11,718 nt of DNA from an uncultured Slackia sp. (GCA_900555495.1 USLD01000025.1:1-11718); one strand, 5' to 3'. Shown: positions 1-6,940, counted from the stretch's first letter. A program made the numbers and translations. Notes: generated by a model from the letters alone, not told the origin.

Positions 1-2
1 AA

Positions 3-1700
3 TATGATGAAAACGGCAACCTGCTGACCTCCACCGATGAGAATGGCCACACCACGACCTACACCTACGACAAGAACAACCGTGCGCTGACAGCTACGGA
101 TCCCATGGGCGGGGTGACGACTTATACCTACACCGAAACCGGCCTCATTAAGACCGAAACGGATGCTCTGGGGAACGTAACCAAGTACAGCTACGACAAG
201 AACGACAATGTCATGGGTATCATCGACCCGGAGAACTATATCTGGACGTATACCTATGATGAGGAAAACCGTGTTGCCTCTGCCATGGACGGCAACGAAA
301 ACAGGACCTACTATGCCTATGACGGTAACGGTAATCTGATCAAGGTCGAGAATCCGGATGGCGGTGTGGAAACCTATACCTACGATCTGAACGATCAGAA
401 GACCAGCTATACCGACGGCGAAGGCTACACCACTTTGTATGCATACGATGAGAATGGCAATCTGATTTCGATTACCGACCCTCGTGGCAACACCAAGACC
501 GCAGAGTACGACGCGCTGAACCGGCAGACTGTTGTTACCAACGAAGAAGGCGGAACGGTCCAGTACACCTATGATGCGCTGGGCCGCGTGACGCAGGCTG
601 TCAACGAGGACGGCGCAGTCACCAAGTACACCTATGACGCCAAGGACCGCGTGACGGCCATCGAAGACGCATACGGCAATTTCCGCCGCTATGAGTACGA
701 TCCCATGGATCGTGTTACAGCGGAAACCGACGAAAACGGTGTGCGCCGTACCTATGAGTACGACGCCAAGGGCAACCTGGTCAAATACACCGATGGTCTG
801 GGCAACAGCGAGACCTACACCTACGATGCCAACGATAACATGGTCACGCTGACCAATCGTAACGGCAATACCTACACCTATACCTATGATGCGGTCAACC
901 GTGTTACCAGTGAGACTGACCCCAAGGGTAACACCAAGACCTTCACTTACAACAAGCGTGGCGAGATTGTCGCCGTTACGGACCGCAACGGCAATACCAC
1001 CACCTACACACTGGACGGCAACGGCAATATCGTTGCCAGCACCGACGCTGCCGGCACAGTTTCTGAATTCACCTACGACAGCATGAACCGAATGGTCAGC
1101 ATCAAGCTGCACCGGGTGGATGATGTCCATGACGCAGATGAGTATCAGGAGACTCTGTACACCTATGATCATCGCGGCCTCGTGACAACAGAAGTCAACG
1201 CCAAGGGCGACGGCAAGGTCTTCGTCTATGACGGCAATGGCAACCTGATCTCCAAGACCGACGAGGACGGTTATGTGACCGAATACGATTACAGCCCCGT
1301 CAATCTGGTCAGCGAGATTCGGTATGCTGATGGCAAGGTGGCCAACTACCTGTATGACGGCACCGGCGACCTGATCAAGATGGACGACTGGAACGGAACC
1401 ACCTCCATCTCCATGGACCTGCTGGATCGCATCACCTCCGTTACCGACCACAAGGGCCGCACCGTGGAATATGGCTGGGATGCCGTGGGCAATAAGACCA
1501 GCCAGGGTTACCCGGACGGCAGCCAGGTGGATTACTGGTACGATGCCGAGAACCAAATCGTCCAGGTGCAGGATTTTGACGGTGGCGTCACCCTGTTCGA
1601 GTACGACCCCAACGGCAACAAGATCTACAAGGAGTACCCCAACAACGAGAGCGCGTACTACAGCTACGATGTCTGCGACCAGATCATCGAGATGGACGAG
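3..1700 (+). repeat. Tandem degenerate 63-bp repeats encoding YD units
   Basis: The coding sequence is built of about 26 head-to-tail units of 63 bp (21 codons), diverged at DNA level but keeping the Tyr-Asp pair and a central Gly-Asn or Gly-Gly. Phrases such as TACACCTATGATG and GGCAACGGCAA recur throughout. The last unit, starting near 1665, is cut after 12 residues where IMP dehydrogenase-like sequence begins. Such an array can change unit number by recombination and is a difficult region for short-read assembly. Confidence 0.8.
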
Positions 1701-1961
1701 TACGACCTGGGCGGCAAGAAGTCGCTGTCCTTCGAAGAGGGCGTCGACTCCTACGTGCCTTACGCCGGCAGCCTGAAGGACAACATCGCCGTCACGCTGC
1801 TTAAGATCCGCTCCACCATGTGCAACTGCGGCGCTCTGACCATCCCCGAGTTCCGCGACAAGGCGAAGCTGACCGTCGTTTCCTCCACCTCTATCGTCGA
1901 GGGCGGCGCTCACGACGTGCTCCTGAAGGACAAGACTCCCTACGTGAGCACCGCGCGCTAA
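3..1961 (+). CDS. YD-repeat (Rhs/wall-associated type) protein, 5'-truncated by window, with an IMP dehydrogenase C-terminal tail
   Basis: The reading frame is open from the first complete codon at base 3 and ends in TAA at 1959-1961; the true start lies upstream of the window. About 26 tandem units of 21 residues follow the pattern Y-D-x-x-(N/G)-R/N-(L/V)-x-x-x-T-D-x-x-G-(N/G)-x-x-x-Y-T. One unit near 1080-1170 carries a short insertion (residues HRVDDVHDADEYQ). YD repeats in Rhs, Tc-toxin and wall-associated proteins form beta-cages on secreted or surface proteins, so an exported role is likely, but no signal peptide is visible in this fragment. The usual Rhs end (hyper-conserved core with a DPxGR motif followed by a variable toxin) is absent. 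From codon 1701 the protein instead continues as the last 86 residues of IMP dehydrogenase. The repeat part mixes TAT/TAC and GAT/GAC codons more than the tail does, which suggests a different origin. Repeat identification is firm; function is unknown. Confidence 0.85.
   Translation, partial: YDENGNLLTSTDENGHTTTYTYDKNNRALTATDPMGGVTTYTYTETGLIKTETDALGNVTKYSYDKNDNVMGIIDPENYIWTYTYDEENRVASAMDGNENRTYYAYDGNGNLIKVENPDGGVETYTYDLNDQKTSYTDGEGYTTLYAYDENGNLISITDPRGNTKTAEYDALNRQTVVTNEEGGTVQYTYDALGRVTQAVNEDGAVTKYTYDAKDRVTAIEDAYGNFRRYEYDPMDRVTAETDENGVRRTYEYDAKGNLVKYTDGLGNSETYTYDANDNMVTLTNRNGNTYTYTYDAVNRVTSETDPKGNTKTFTYNKRGEIVAVTDRNGNTTTYTLDGNGNIVASTDAAGTVSEFTYDSMNRMVSIKLHRVDDVHDADEYQETLYTYDHRGLVTTEVNAKGDGKVFVYDGNGNLISKTDEDGYVTEYDYSPVNLVSEIRYADGKVANYLYDGTGDLIKMDDWNGTTSISMDLLDRITSVTDHKGRTVEYGWDAVGNKTSQGYPDGSQVDYWYDAENQIVQVQDFDGGVTLFEYDPNGNKIYKEYPNNESAYYSYDVCDQIIEMDEYDLGGKKSLSFEEGVDSYVPYAGSLKDNIAVTLLKIRSTMCNCGALTIPEFRDKAKLTVVSSTSIVEGGAHDVLLKDKTPYVSTAR
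1701..1961 (+). pseudogene. guaB: 3' remnant of IMP dehydrogenase, fused in frame to the YD-repeat gene
   Basis: The 86 codons from TAC at 1701 to the TAA at 1959 read as the extreme C-terminus of IMP dehydrogenase. They contain YDLGG, then SFEEGVDSYVPYAG, LLKIRSTMCNCGALTIPE, and VSSTSIVEGGAHDVLLKD near the end. This is the type of bacterial IMPDH close to the Tritrichomonas foetus enzyme of about 500 residues. The preserved Tyr matches the catalytic flap Tyr (Y419 in T. foetus numbering). The preceding catalytic Arg (R418) is replaced by Glu, and the whole barrel with the catalytic Cys loop is missing, so this part cannot be an active IMPDH. The Glu-Gly-Gly near the end corresponds to the potassium-binding segment. 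Frame and natural stop are intact, which argues for a recent join. Whether a complete guaB exists elsewhere in the genome cannot be seen here. Confidence 0.8.
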
Positions 1962-1980
1962 GGCGCTGTTCCTGTCCACC

Positions 1981-1988
1981 GAGGAAAG
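1981..1988 (+). promoter_or_regulatory. Ribosome binding site without a canonical start codon at normal spacing
   Basis: GAGGAAAG lies 19 bases after the previous stop codon and is a good Shine-Dalgarno sequence. At the expected distance in the coding frame the codons are GTT, CTC and ATC (1991, 1994, 1997), none a standard start. The first standard start is TTG at 2006, 17 bases downstream. ATC at 1997 (8 bases downstream) would give Met-Arg-Tyr-Leu-Lys if it were ATG, so either a rare ATC start, a TTG start with long spacing, or a one-base change must be considered. Confidence 0.55.
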
Positions 1989-2005
1989 TAGTTCTCATCA
2001 GGTAC

Positions 2006-3127
2006 TTGAAGAACATATCCGTGCTGCTGCCGGCCTGCGTGCTGGCAGCAGCCCTTTGTATGCCCATGTCCGCGCCTGCGGCATGGGCCGATGGCGTATC
2101 CGACGCGCAGCAGACGCTCGACGCGGCCGAAGAACGCCTGACGCAGATCACGCAGGAGCACGCGAAGCTCCAGGACGAGGCCGACGACCTGCAAGACCAG
2201 ATCGACGAGGCCGTCGAAGGCGTGCTCGAAGCCCAGAGCGAGGTGCAGGAAGGCCGCATCCGCCTGGGCGACATGATGTCGTACGAATACAAGACCGGCG
2301 GCGTGGGCGTTTTGAAGGTGCTGCTGAAGTCTGAAAACCTCAGCGACCTGCTGAACAACCTGCACTACGTCGATTCGGTTCAGAAGGCCCAGGCTGAAGA
2401 GATCGAGCGTCAGCGCCAGCGCGAAGAGGCGTTTTCTTCCGCTCTCGACGACATGAACAAGAAGAAAGACGCCCAGATGGCCAAGATCGCCGAGGCCGAG
2501 AAGAAAAGTGCCGAGGCCGCCCAGGTGGTCTCGAACGCCGAGGCCCAGCTGACCAAGGCCCAGGACGAAGCCGCCGCGGCGGCCGAGGCGGAGCGTCTTG
2601 CGGCGTTGAAGGCCCAGGCCGAAGCTCTGGCCGCCGAGCAGGCGAAAGCCGCCGAAGCCGAGCCTCCCGCCGAACAGCCCCAGGCATCCGCTCCTTCCGA
2701 GCAGAAGCCGCCTGCGTCGAACGATTCCTCATCCAACGGGTCGAACTCCCAAGCGGGCGGTTCCGGCAATGCCGGCAATCCTAGCGGTCCCGCTGTCGAC
2801 CAGGCGGGCTGGAAGACCGGCTCGGCGTCTGCTTACGGCTCCACAAGCGACGGCACGCTGGGCAAGCCCACGGCGTCGGGCGCGCTGGTCACCGAGACCT
2901 CCATGGGCGTTGCCGTGCCTCTGTCGTGGCCGAACGCCCGCTCGTATCTGGGCCGCCAGGTCGAGATAAGCTACGGCGGTTCCACGGTGGTCGCCACGGT
3001 CAACGACCTGGGCGGCATGGGCGGCGGCTCCCGTTCGCTCGATCTGCAGCCGGGCGTCTGGAAGGCCTTCGGCGCAAGCTCGTGTTTCGACTGGGGCGTG
3101 CGCACCGTGAGCTATCGCTTCCTGTAG
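2006..3127 (+). CDS. Secreted coiled-coil protein with C-terminal RlpA-like double-psi beta-barrel
   Basis: With the TTG start the protein has 373 residues. Residues 1-28 form a signal peptide: short basic start, hydrophobic VLLPACVLAAAL, and an A-W-A cleavage site before Asp29. Residues about 30-245 are a long, highly charged Ala/Glu/Gln/Lys coiled coil like the N-terminal region of PcsB, CwlO and RipA-type peptidoglycan hydrolase systems. A Pro/Ala/Ser/Gly/Asn linker follows to about 267. Residues 268-373 form a double-psi beta-barrel of the RlpA/3D kind, with ASAYG at the start, V-A-T-V-N-D-L-G-G in the middle and S-R-S-L-D-L before the end. RlpA-type domains bind or cleave peptidoglycan glycan strands. 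Whether this one is catalytic is uncertain; Asp of VNDLGG is the natural candidate residue. It begins 44 bases after the fused guaB remnant and no promoter is visible in that gap. A cell-wall remodelling role is inferred. A longer in-frame ATG at 1820 would overlap the upstream gene and lacks a signal peptide, so it was not chosen. Confidence 0.8.
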   Translation: MKNISVLLPACVLAAALCMPMSAPAAWADGVSDAQQTLDAAEERLTQITQEHAKLQDEADDLQDQIDEAVEGVLEAQSEVQEGRIRLGDMMSYEYKTGGVGVLKVLLKSENLSDLLNNLHYVDSVQKAQAEEIERQRQREEAFSSALDDMNKKKDAQMAKIAEAEKKSAEAAQVVSNAEAQLTKAQDEAAAAAEAERLAALKAQAEALAAEQAKAAEAEPPAEQPQASAPSEQKPPASNDSSSNGSNSQAGGSGNAGNPSGPAVDQAGWKTGSASAYGSTSDGTLGKPTASGALVTETSMGVAVPLSWPNARSYLGRQVEISYGGSTVVATVNDLGGMGGGSRSLDLQPGVWKAFGASSCFDWGVRTVSYRFL

Positions 3128-3142
3128 CATTGCATTTTGCAT

Positions 3143-3177
3143 AAGAAGGGCGTCGGCGTCGTGCCGGCGCCCTTCTT
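3143..3177 (+). terminator. Hairpin terminator after the coiled-coil/RlpA-like gene
   Basis: AAGAAGGGCGTCGGC (3143-3157) pairs with GCCGGCGCCCTTCTT (3163-3177) over 15 bp with one G-U pair and a five-base loop, 15 bases after the stop codon. The downstream T run is poor (TTCTT lies inside the stem), so termination efficiency is uncertain. A second, bulged hairpin follows: TGCCCCCGCT (3182-3191) with AGCGGGGCA (3201-3209). Confidence 0.7.
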
Positions 3178-3280
3178 GCGCTGCCCCCGCTTTGCGGACG
3201 AGCGGGGCATGCCCATGCCGGCCGTTCGCGTGCGAATGCGCCCTGGTTTCTCAAAGGCGCGTTAATTTTCTCGTGGCGAT

Positions 3281-3309
3281 TTCGCCATTCTTGCGCGCGG
3301 CCGTATAAT
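3281..3309 (+). promoter_or_regulatory. Predicted leuS promoter (perfect -10, weak -35)
   Basis: TATAAT at 3304-3309 is a perfect -10 box. The hexamer at 17-bp spacing is TTCGCC (3281-3286), matching TTGACA at three positions only. Transcription would start near 3316, giving a leader of about 56 bases before the leuS ATG. That is too short for a T-box, the usual aminoacyl-tRNA synthetase riboswitch in Gram-positives. Confidence 0.65.
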
Positions 3310-3330
3310 AGGCGGAATTCATGTTTCAAA

Positions 3331-3344
3331 AGCCGCATGCGGCT
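3331..3344 (+). other. 14-bp perfect palindrome in the leuS leader
   Basis: AGCCGCATGCGGCT is its own reverse complement. It lies between the predicted transcription start and the Shine-Dalgarno sequence, 17 bases upstream of the latter. As RNA it would fold into a five-bp stem with a CAUG loop; as DNA it could be a protein site. No function is known to me. Confidence 0.4.
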
Positions 3345-3360
3345 GAACGTGCGAGATATC

Positions 3361-3365
3361 AGGAG
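3361..3365 (+). promoter_or_regulatory. leuS ribosome binding site that fixes the start
   Basis: AGGAG is six bases upstream of the ATG at 3372. This favours that ATG over the in-frame ATG at 3321, which has no Shine-Dalgarno sequence, lies only about five bases after the predicted transcription start, and would add 17 residues atypical of the family before MKEYNPHEIEPRWQ. Confidence 0.75.
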
Positions 3366-3371
3366 CTGCAG

Positions 3372-5921
3372 ATGAAAGAGTACAACCCTCATGAGATAGA
3401 GCCGCGTTGGCAGGCCGTTTGGGAGCAGACCGAGCAGAACAAGATGGAGGAAGACCCCTCCAAGCCGAAGAAATACGTGCTCGAGATGTTCCCGTATCCG
3501 TCGGGCGACCCACATATGGGCCACGCGCGCAACTACTCCATCGGCGACGTGATTGCCCGTTACAGCAAGATGCGCGGTTTCGACGTGCTGCATCCCATGG
3601 GCTGGGACGCCTTCGGCCTGCCCGCCGAAAATGCCGCCATCAAGCATAACGGCCACCCTGCCACGTGGACGTACGGCAACATCGAAACCCAGCGCAACGT
3701 GTTCAAGCGCATGGGCTTCTCTTACGACTGGGACCGCACGGTTCGCACGTGCGACAAGGAATACTACCGCTGGGGCCAGTGGATCTTCCTCAAGATGTGG
3801 GAGAAGGGCCTGGTCGAGCGCCGCAGCAACCCCGTGAACTGGTGCGAGTCCTGTCATACCGTTCTGGCCAACGAGCAGGTCACCGACGGCGTGTGCTGGC
3901 GTTGCGGCAATGCGGTCGAGCGCCGCGAGCTGGAGCAGTGGTACTTCAAGATCACCGAGTACGCCCAAGAGCTGCTCGACGATCTGGACAAGCTCGAAGG
4001 CTGGCCTGAGCGCGTCAAGCAGATGCAGGCCAACTGGATCGGCCGTTCCGAAGGCGCCGAGGTCGACTTCACCCTGTGCGACGAGCAGGGCGAACCCATG
4101 GAGGGCCATGACATCACCGTCTTCACCACCCGTCCCGACACGCTGTTCGGCTGCAGCTTCTTCCTGCTGGCTCCCGAATACGACGGCCTGATCGAGCTGG
4201 TCGAGGGCACCGAATACGAAGCCGCCGTGCGCGAGGTCATCGAAGGCGCCGAGAAGGTCACGGCCGTCGAGCGCGCCCAGGGCGACCTCGAGAAGCACGG
4301 CGCGTTCACGGGCCGCTACGTGGTCAACCCGATCAACGGCAAGAAGGTTCCCGTGTGGGTGGCCGATTACGTCGTGGCCGATTACGGCACCGGCGCCGTC
4401 ATGGCCGTTCCCTGCGGCGACCAGCGCGACTTCGAGTTCGCCCGCAAGTACGGCCTGCCCGTTCCGCCGATCATCCTGCCGAAGGAAGACGAGCTTTACG
4501 AGCAGCTGAAAGACCAGCAGGACATGGTGGTCGAAAACGTCGATTGGGAGCAGTCTTTCGAGGCTACGGGCTACCTGGTCCAGTCCGGTAAATACACCGG
4601 TATGGAGGGCGGCAAGCATTCTCCCGCCGTCGATGCGATCATCGCCGACCTCGAGGCCGCCGGCAAGGGCAAACTCTCGGTGCAGTATCGCTTGCGCGAC
4701 TGGCTGATCAGCCGCCAGCGTTACTGGGGCAACCCCATTCCCGCGATCTATTGCGATGAGTGCGGCATCGTGCCCGTTCCCGAAGAGGATTTGCCGGTCG
4801 AACTGCCGCTCGATCTCGACATCACGAAGGGCGAGCAGCTGGCCGACCATAAGGAATTCGTCGAGTGCGTCTGCCCGAAGTGCGGCCGCCCCGCGCGTCG
4901 CGAGACCGACACCATGGATACGTTCACGTGCTCGAGCTGGTACTACCTGCGCTATTGCGACCCGCACAACGACCAGCTGCCGTTCGCTTCCGACAAGGCG
5001 AACCGCTACATGCCCGTCGACCAGTACATCGGCGGCATCGAGCATGCGATTCTGCATCTGCTGTACTCGCGCTTCTTCACCAAGGTCCTGCGCGACGCCG
5101 GCATGGTCGACTTCGACGAGCCGTTCACCAACCTGCTGTGCCAGGGCATGGTGAAAGACGAGCACGGCGAGACTATGTCCAAGTCGAAGGGCAACGTGGT
5201 TTCTCCCGTCGTCATGATGGACGAGTACGGCGCCGACGCCGTGCGCACCTACATCCTGTTCATGGCGCCGCCCGATAAGGATCTCGATTGGAACGAGGCC
5301 GGCCTCGGCGGCATCTACCGCTTCCTCAACCGCGCGTGGCGTATCGTCTACGACCTGATGGGCGAAGCGGACGAGCAGACCTATTACGAGGAAGGCGCCG
5401 CCACGGCGGAGCAGGCGGCCGAGTCGGCCAAGGTGCTGCTGCGCGAGCGCCATCGCGTCGTGGGCAAGGCGACCGACGACTTCGAGCGCAACAACTTCAA
5501 CACGGCTATCTCGGCCATCATGGAGCTGGTGAACGCTTCCGGCGACTATCTGCGCAAGACCGCTTTGGATGCGCGCGACGCCGAGCTCGGCCGCGATGTC
5601 GCCGAGACCATCGTGAAGCTGCTCGCGCCTATGGCCGCCCACTTCTCCGAGGAGCTGTGGCATACGGTCCTCGGCCATGAGGGCAGCGTGCACAATGAGG
5701 CATGGCCGACCTTCGACCCCGAGATGGCCAAGGCCGACGAGGTCGAGCTGGCCGTCCAGGTCAACGGCAAGGTGAAGGCCCGCATCACGGTCGCTGCCGA
5801 CGCCGCAGAGGATGCGATCGTCGAAGAGGCTCTGGCCGCCGCTTCGAAGGCGGTCGAAGGAAAGACGGTCGTGAAGAAGATCGTCATTCCCGGTCGCTTG
5901 GTGAACATCGTCGTGAAATAA
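3372..5921 (+). CDS. leuS: Leucyl-tRNA synthetase
   Basis: This cytoplasmic class Ia enzyme attaches leucine to tRNA-Leu using ATP and hydrolyses mischarged tRNA. At 849 residues it is the usual bacterial length (about 860 in E. coli). The N-terminus MKEYNPHEIEPRWQ is typical. Visible motifs are: the HIGH signature as HMGH at residues 48-51; a zinc knuckle C158-x2-C161-x13-C175-x2-C178; the CP1 editing domain with TTRPDTLFG from residue 252 and GTGAVMAVP from 339, followed by C-G-D-Q-R-D; and the KMSKS loop as TMSKS at 601-605. The C-terminus has the family end VQVNGKVKARI followed by VKKIVIPGRLVNIVVK. In the editing pocket the sequence is PCGDQRD where E. coli has PGHDQRD. The gene has its own promoter upstream and terminators downstream, so it looks monocistronic. 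Confidence 0.97.
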   Translation: MKEYNPHEIEPRWQAVWEQTEQNKMEEDPSKPKKYVLEMFPYPSGDPHMGHARNYSIGDVIARYSKMRGFDVLHPMGWDAFGLPAENAAIKHNGHPATWTYGNIETQRNVFKRMGFSYDWDRTVRTCDKEYYRWGQWIFLKMWEKGLVERRSNPVNWCESCHTVLANEQVTDGVCWRCGNAVERRELEQWYFKITEYAQELLDDLDKLEGWPERVKQMQANWIGRSEGAEVDFTLCDEQGEPMEGHDITVFTTRPDTLFGCSFFLLAPEYDGLIELVEGTEYEAAVREVIEGAEKVTAVERAQGDLEKHGAFTGRYVVNPINGKKVPVWVADYVVADYGTGAVMAVPCGDQRDFEFARKYGLPVPPIILPKEDELYEQLKDQQDMVVENVDWEQSFEATGYLVQSGKYTGMEGGKHSPAVDAIIADLEAAGKGKLSVQYRLRDWLISRQRYWGNPIPAIYCDECGIVPVPEEDLPVELPLDLDITKGEQLADHKEFVECVCPKCGRPARRETDTMDTFTCSSWYYLRYCDPHNDQLPFASDKANRYMPVDQYIGGIEHAILHLLYSRFFTKVLRDAGMVDFDEPFTNLLCQGMVKDEHGETMSKSKGNVVSPVVMMDEYGADAVRTYILFMAPPDKDLDWNEAGLGGIYRFLNRAWRIVYDLMGEADEQTYYEEGAATAEQAAESAKVLLRERHRVVGKATDDFERNNFNTAISAIMELVNASGDYLRKTALDARDAELGRDVAETIVKLLAPMAAHFSEELWHTVLGHEGSVHNEAWPTFDPEMAKADEVELAVQVNGKVKARITVAADAAEDAIVEEALAAASKAVEGKTVVKKIVIPGRLVNIVVK

Positions 5922-5932
5922 CGTTATCGTCT

Positions 5933-5964
5933 CGCCGTCCGTCGAGGCGGCGGGATTTGTTTCC
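5933..5964 (+). terminator. First hairpin downstream of leuS
   Basis: CGCCGTC (5933-5939) pairs with GGCGGCG (5946-5952), seven bp with one G-U pair and a six-base loop, followed by the T-rich GGATTTGTTTCC. It starts 12 bases after the leuS stop and is a moderate intrinsic terminator. Confidence 0.5.
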
Positions 5965-6008
5965 GGGTCCTTATGTCGCATATTCGTGCAGGTTCCGATT
6001 GTCGCGTG

Positions 6009-6047
6009 CAGGCGTCGCCTTTCGAGGCGGCGCCTGTTTTGTGTTGC
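6009..6047 (+). terminator. Strong intrinsic terminator with UUCG tetraloop
   Basis: CAGGCGTCGCCT (6009-6020) pairs with AGGCGGCGCCTG (6025-6036) over 12 bp with one G-U pair, closed by a TTCG loop (6021-6024). TTTTGTGTT follows immediately. This is a textbook rho-independent terminator and ends leuS transcription about 90 bases after its stop codon. Confidence 0.88.
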
Positions 6048-6134
6048 ATTCTTGCAGACGCGACCGTTTTCTGGTGGAGGTCGGCGGATGCGTATGTCGG
6101 TTTTGAAAGGTGGGGTAGGATACGTCTGGAAATC

Positions 6135-6205
6135 GTGCGCGAAAGTCGTTTTCGCGTGCATGCTCCGGATGTCGTTCGGAGCGAACGAGCGGAGGCGATC
6201 CTCCG
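6135..6205 (+). promoter_or_regulatory. Three stacked stem-loops just before the SanA-like gene (possible structured leader)
   Basis: Three inverted repeats lie almost end to end. The first is 6135-6144 with 6150-6159: ten bp with two G-U pairs, loop GTCGT, core CGCGAAA/TTTCGCG. The second is TCGTTCG (6172-6178) with CGAACGA (6182-6188), loop GAG. The third is CGGAGG (6190-6195) with CCTCCG (6200-6205), loop CGAT. The last stem ends where the Shine-Dalgarno sequence AGGAAGGGAG (6206-6215) begins. No known riboswitch class was recognised, and no T run follows any stem, so these are not simple terminators. A convincing promoter between 6048 and 6135 was not found. Confidence 0.45.
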
Positions 6206-6219
6206 AGGAAGGGAGCATT

Positions 6220-6864
6220 TTGATCCGAGGGTTCTTCAAAGGCATCGGCGTCGTGGCGATCGCATGTTTGGCGGTGCTTATCGGCGTGAACGCCTGGGTC
6301 GTGCTTTCTTCGCGGGGCGACATCCTGACTTTGGACGAAGCGCTCGCCGTCGAGGCGCCCGAGCGAGCCGACTGCATCATCGTGCTGGGTGCGAGCGTTT
6401 ACGCCGACGGGTCTCTGTCTCCTATTCTCGAAAATCGCGTCGCCGCCGCGATCGACCTGTATAATCGCGGTCTCGCATCGACCATCATCATGTCAGGCGA
6501 CGGTCGCGAGGCGAACTATGACGAGCCTTCCGCCATGAAACGCTACGCCGTCGAGCGCGGCGTTCCCAGCAGCGATGTGTGCTGCGATCCGGGCGGATAT
6601 CATACTTACGACACCATGTGGCGCGTCGCGAACGTCTATCGTGCCGAAAGCTGTTTCGTGGTCACCCAGGAATATCATCTGTACCGCTCGGTCTTCGATG
6701 CTCGCGGCGTCGGCCTGGATACCGTCGGCGTGGTAAGCGACGAGGGCGTTTATGAAAACCAGTTCTGGTATGACGTGCGCGAGATGGCGGGCCGCGTGCA
6801 GGATTGCGGTCAGGTCCTCATAGGGGCGGTTCCCGATAATCCCGGCGCGGCTATCAGCCTGTAG
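6220..6864 (+). CDS. SanA/YdcF-family (DUF218) membrane-anchored envelope protein
   Basis: The 214-residue protein has one N-terminal membrane anchor (residues about 8-29, GIGVVAIACLAVLIGVNAWVVL) and an outward-facing DUF218 domain. Family marks are CIIVLGASV (residues 52-60), a conserved S-G-D-G at 92-95 followed by NYDEPSAM, GGYHTYDTMWRVANVY, and VVTQEYHLYRS (148-157). The order matches E. coli SanA, in which loss affects vancomycin exclusion at high temperature; the biochemical activity of the family is not settled. The TTG start at 6220 is preceded by AGGAAGGGAG and gives the normal short cytoplasmic tail. An in-frame ATG at 6088 with GGAGG upstream would add 44 residues; it cannot be excluded, but that stretch is dominated by hairpins and has poor codon use. 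The gene is flanked by the leuS terminator and a new promoter candidate, so it is probably transcribed alone. Confidence 0.85.
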   Translation: MIRGFFKGIGVVAIACLAVLIGVNAWVVLSSRGDILTLDEALAVEAPERADCIIVLGASVYADGSLSPILENRVAAAIDLYNRGLASTIIMSGDGREANYDEPSAMKRYAVERGVPSSDVCCDPGGYHTYDTMWRVANVYRAESCFVVTQEYHLYRSVFDARGVGLDTVGVVSDEGVYENQFWYDVREMAGRVQDCGQVLIGAVPDNPGAAISL

Positions 6865-6934
6865 AAGGAGTTCGCGCAGCATCCCGCCGCTTCTTCCAGG
6901 ATGCGGATATCGGCTTCCCCGTTCCATCGCGCGC

Positions 6935-6940
6935 TATACT
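6935..6940 (+). promoter_or_regulatory. Predicted -10 box for the polyferredoxin gene
   Basis: TATACT matches the -10 consensus at five of six positions, 28 bases upstream of the ATG at 6969. No good -35 hexamer is present at 16-18 bp. The following ribosome binding site is weak (AGGGG, then TTTT, then ATG), which suggests either low expression or activator dependence. Confidence 0.45.

Noticed and set aside
3..1700. CRISPR-like or satellite repeat array
   Set aside because: The 63-bp periodicity is in frame, diverged at DNA level and conserved at protein level as YD units; there are no constant repeats with unique spacers.
1820..2005. ATG at 1820 as the start of the coiled-coil/RlpA-like protein
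   Set aside because: It would overlap the upstream coding tail by about 140 bases in another frame, gives an Arg-rich leader that hides the signal peptide, and lacks a ribosome binding site.
3128..3371. T-box riboswitch upstream of leuS
   Set aside because: The predicted transcription start is only about 56 bases before the ATG and no T-box consensus or specifier stem is visible; the upstream hairpin is the terminator of the preceding gene.
3000..6380. Very long open frame (over 1100 codons) on the minus strand across leuS
   Set aside because: It is the antisense shadow of the GC-rich, codon-biased leuS gene. Its translation is rich in His, Val, Arg and Leu with no domain, it runs into three neighbouring regions, and leuS on the plus strand has every family motif.
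6879..6904. Inverted repeat GCATCC/GGATGC after the SanA-like gene as a terminator
   Set aside because: Six bp with a 14-base loop and no T run is too weak to call.
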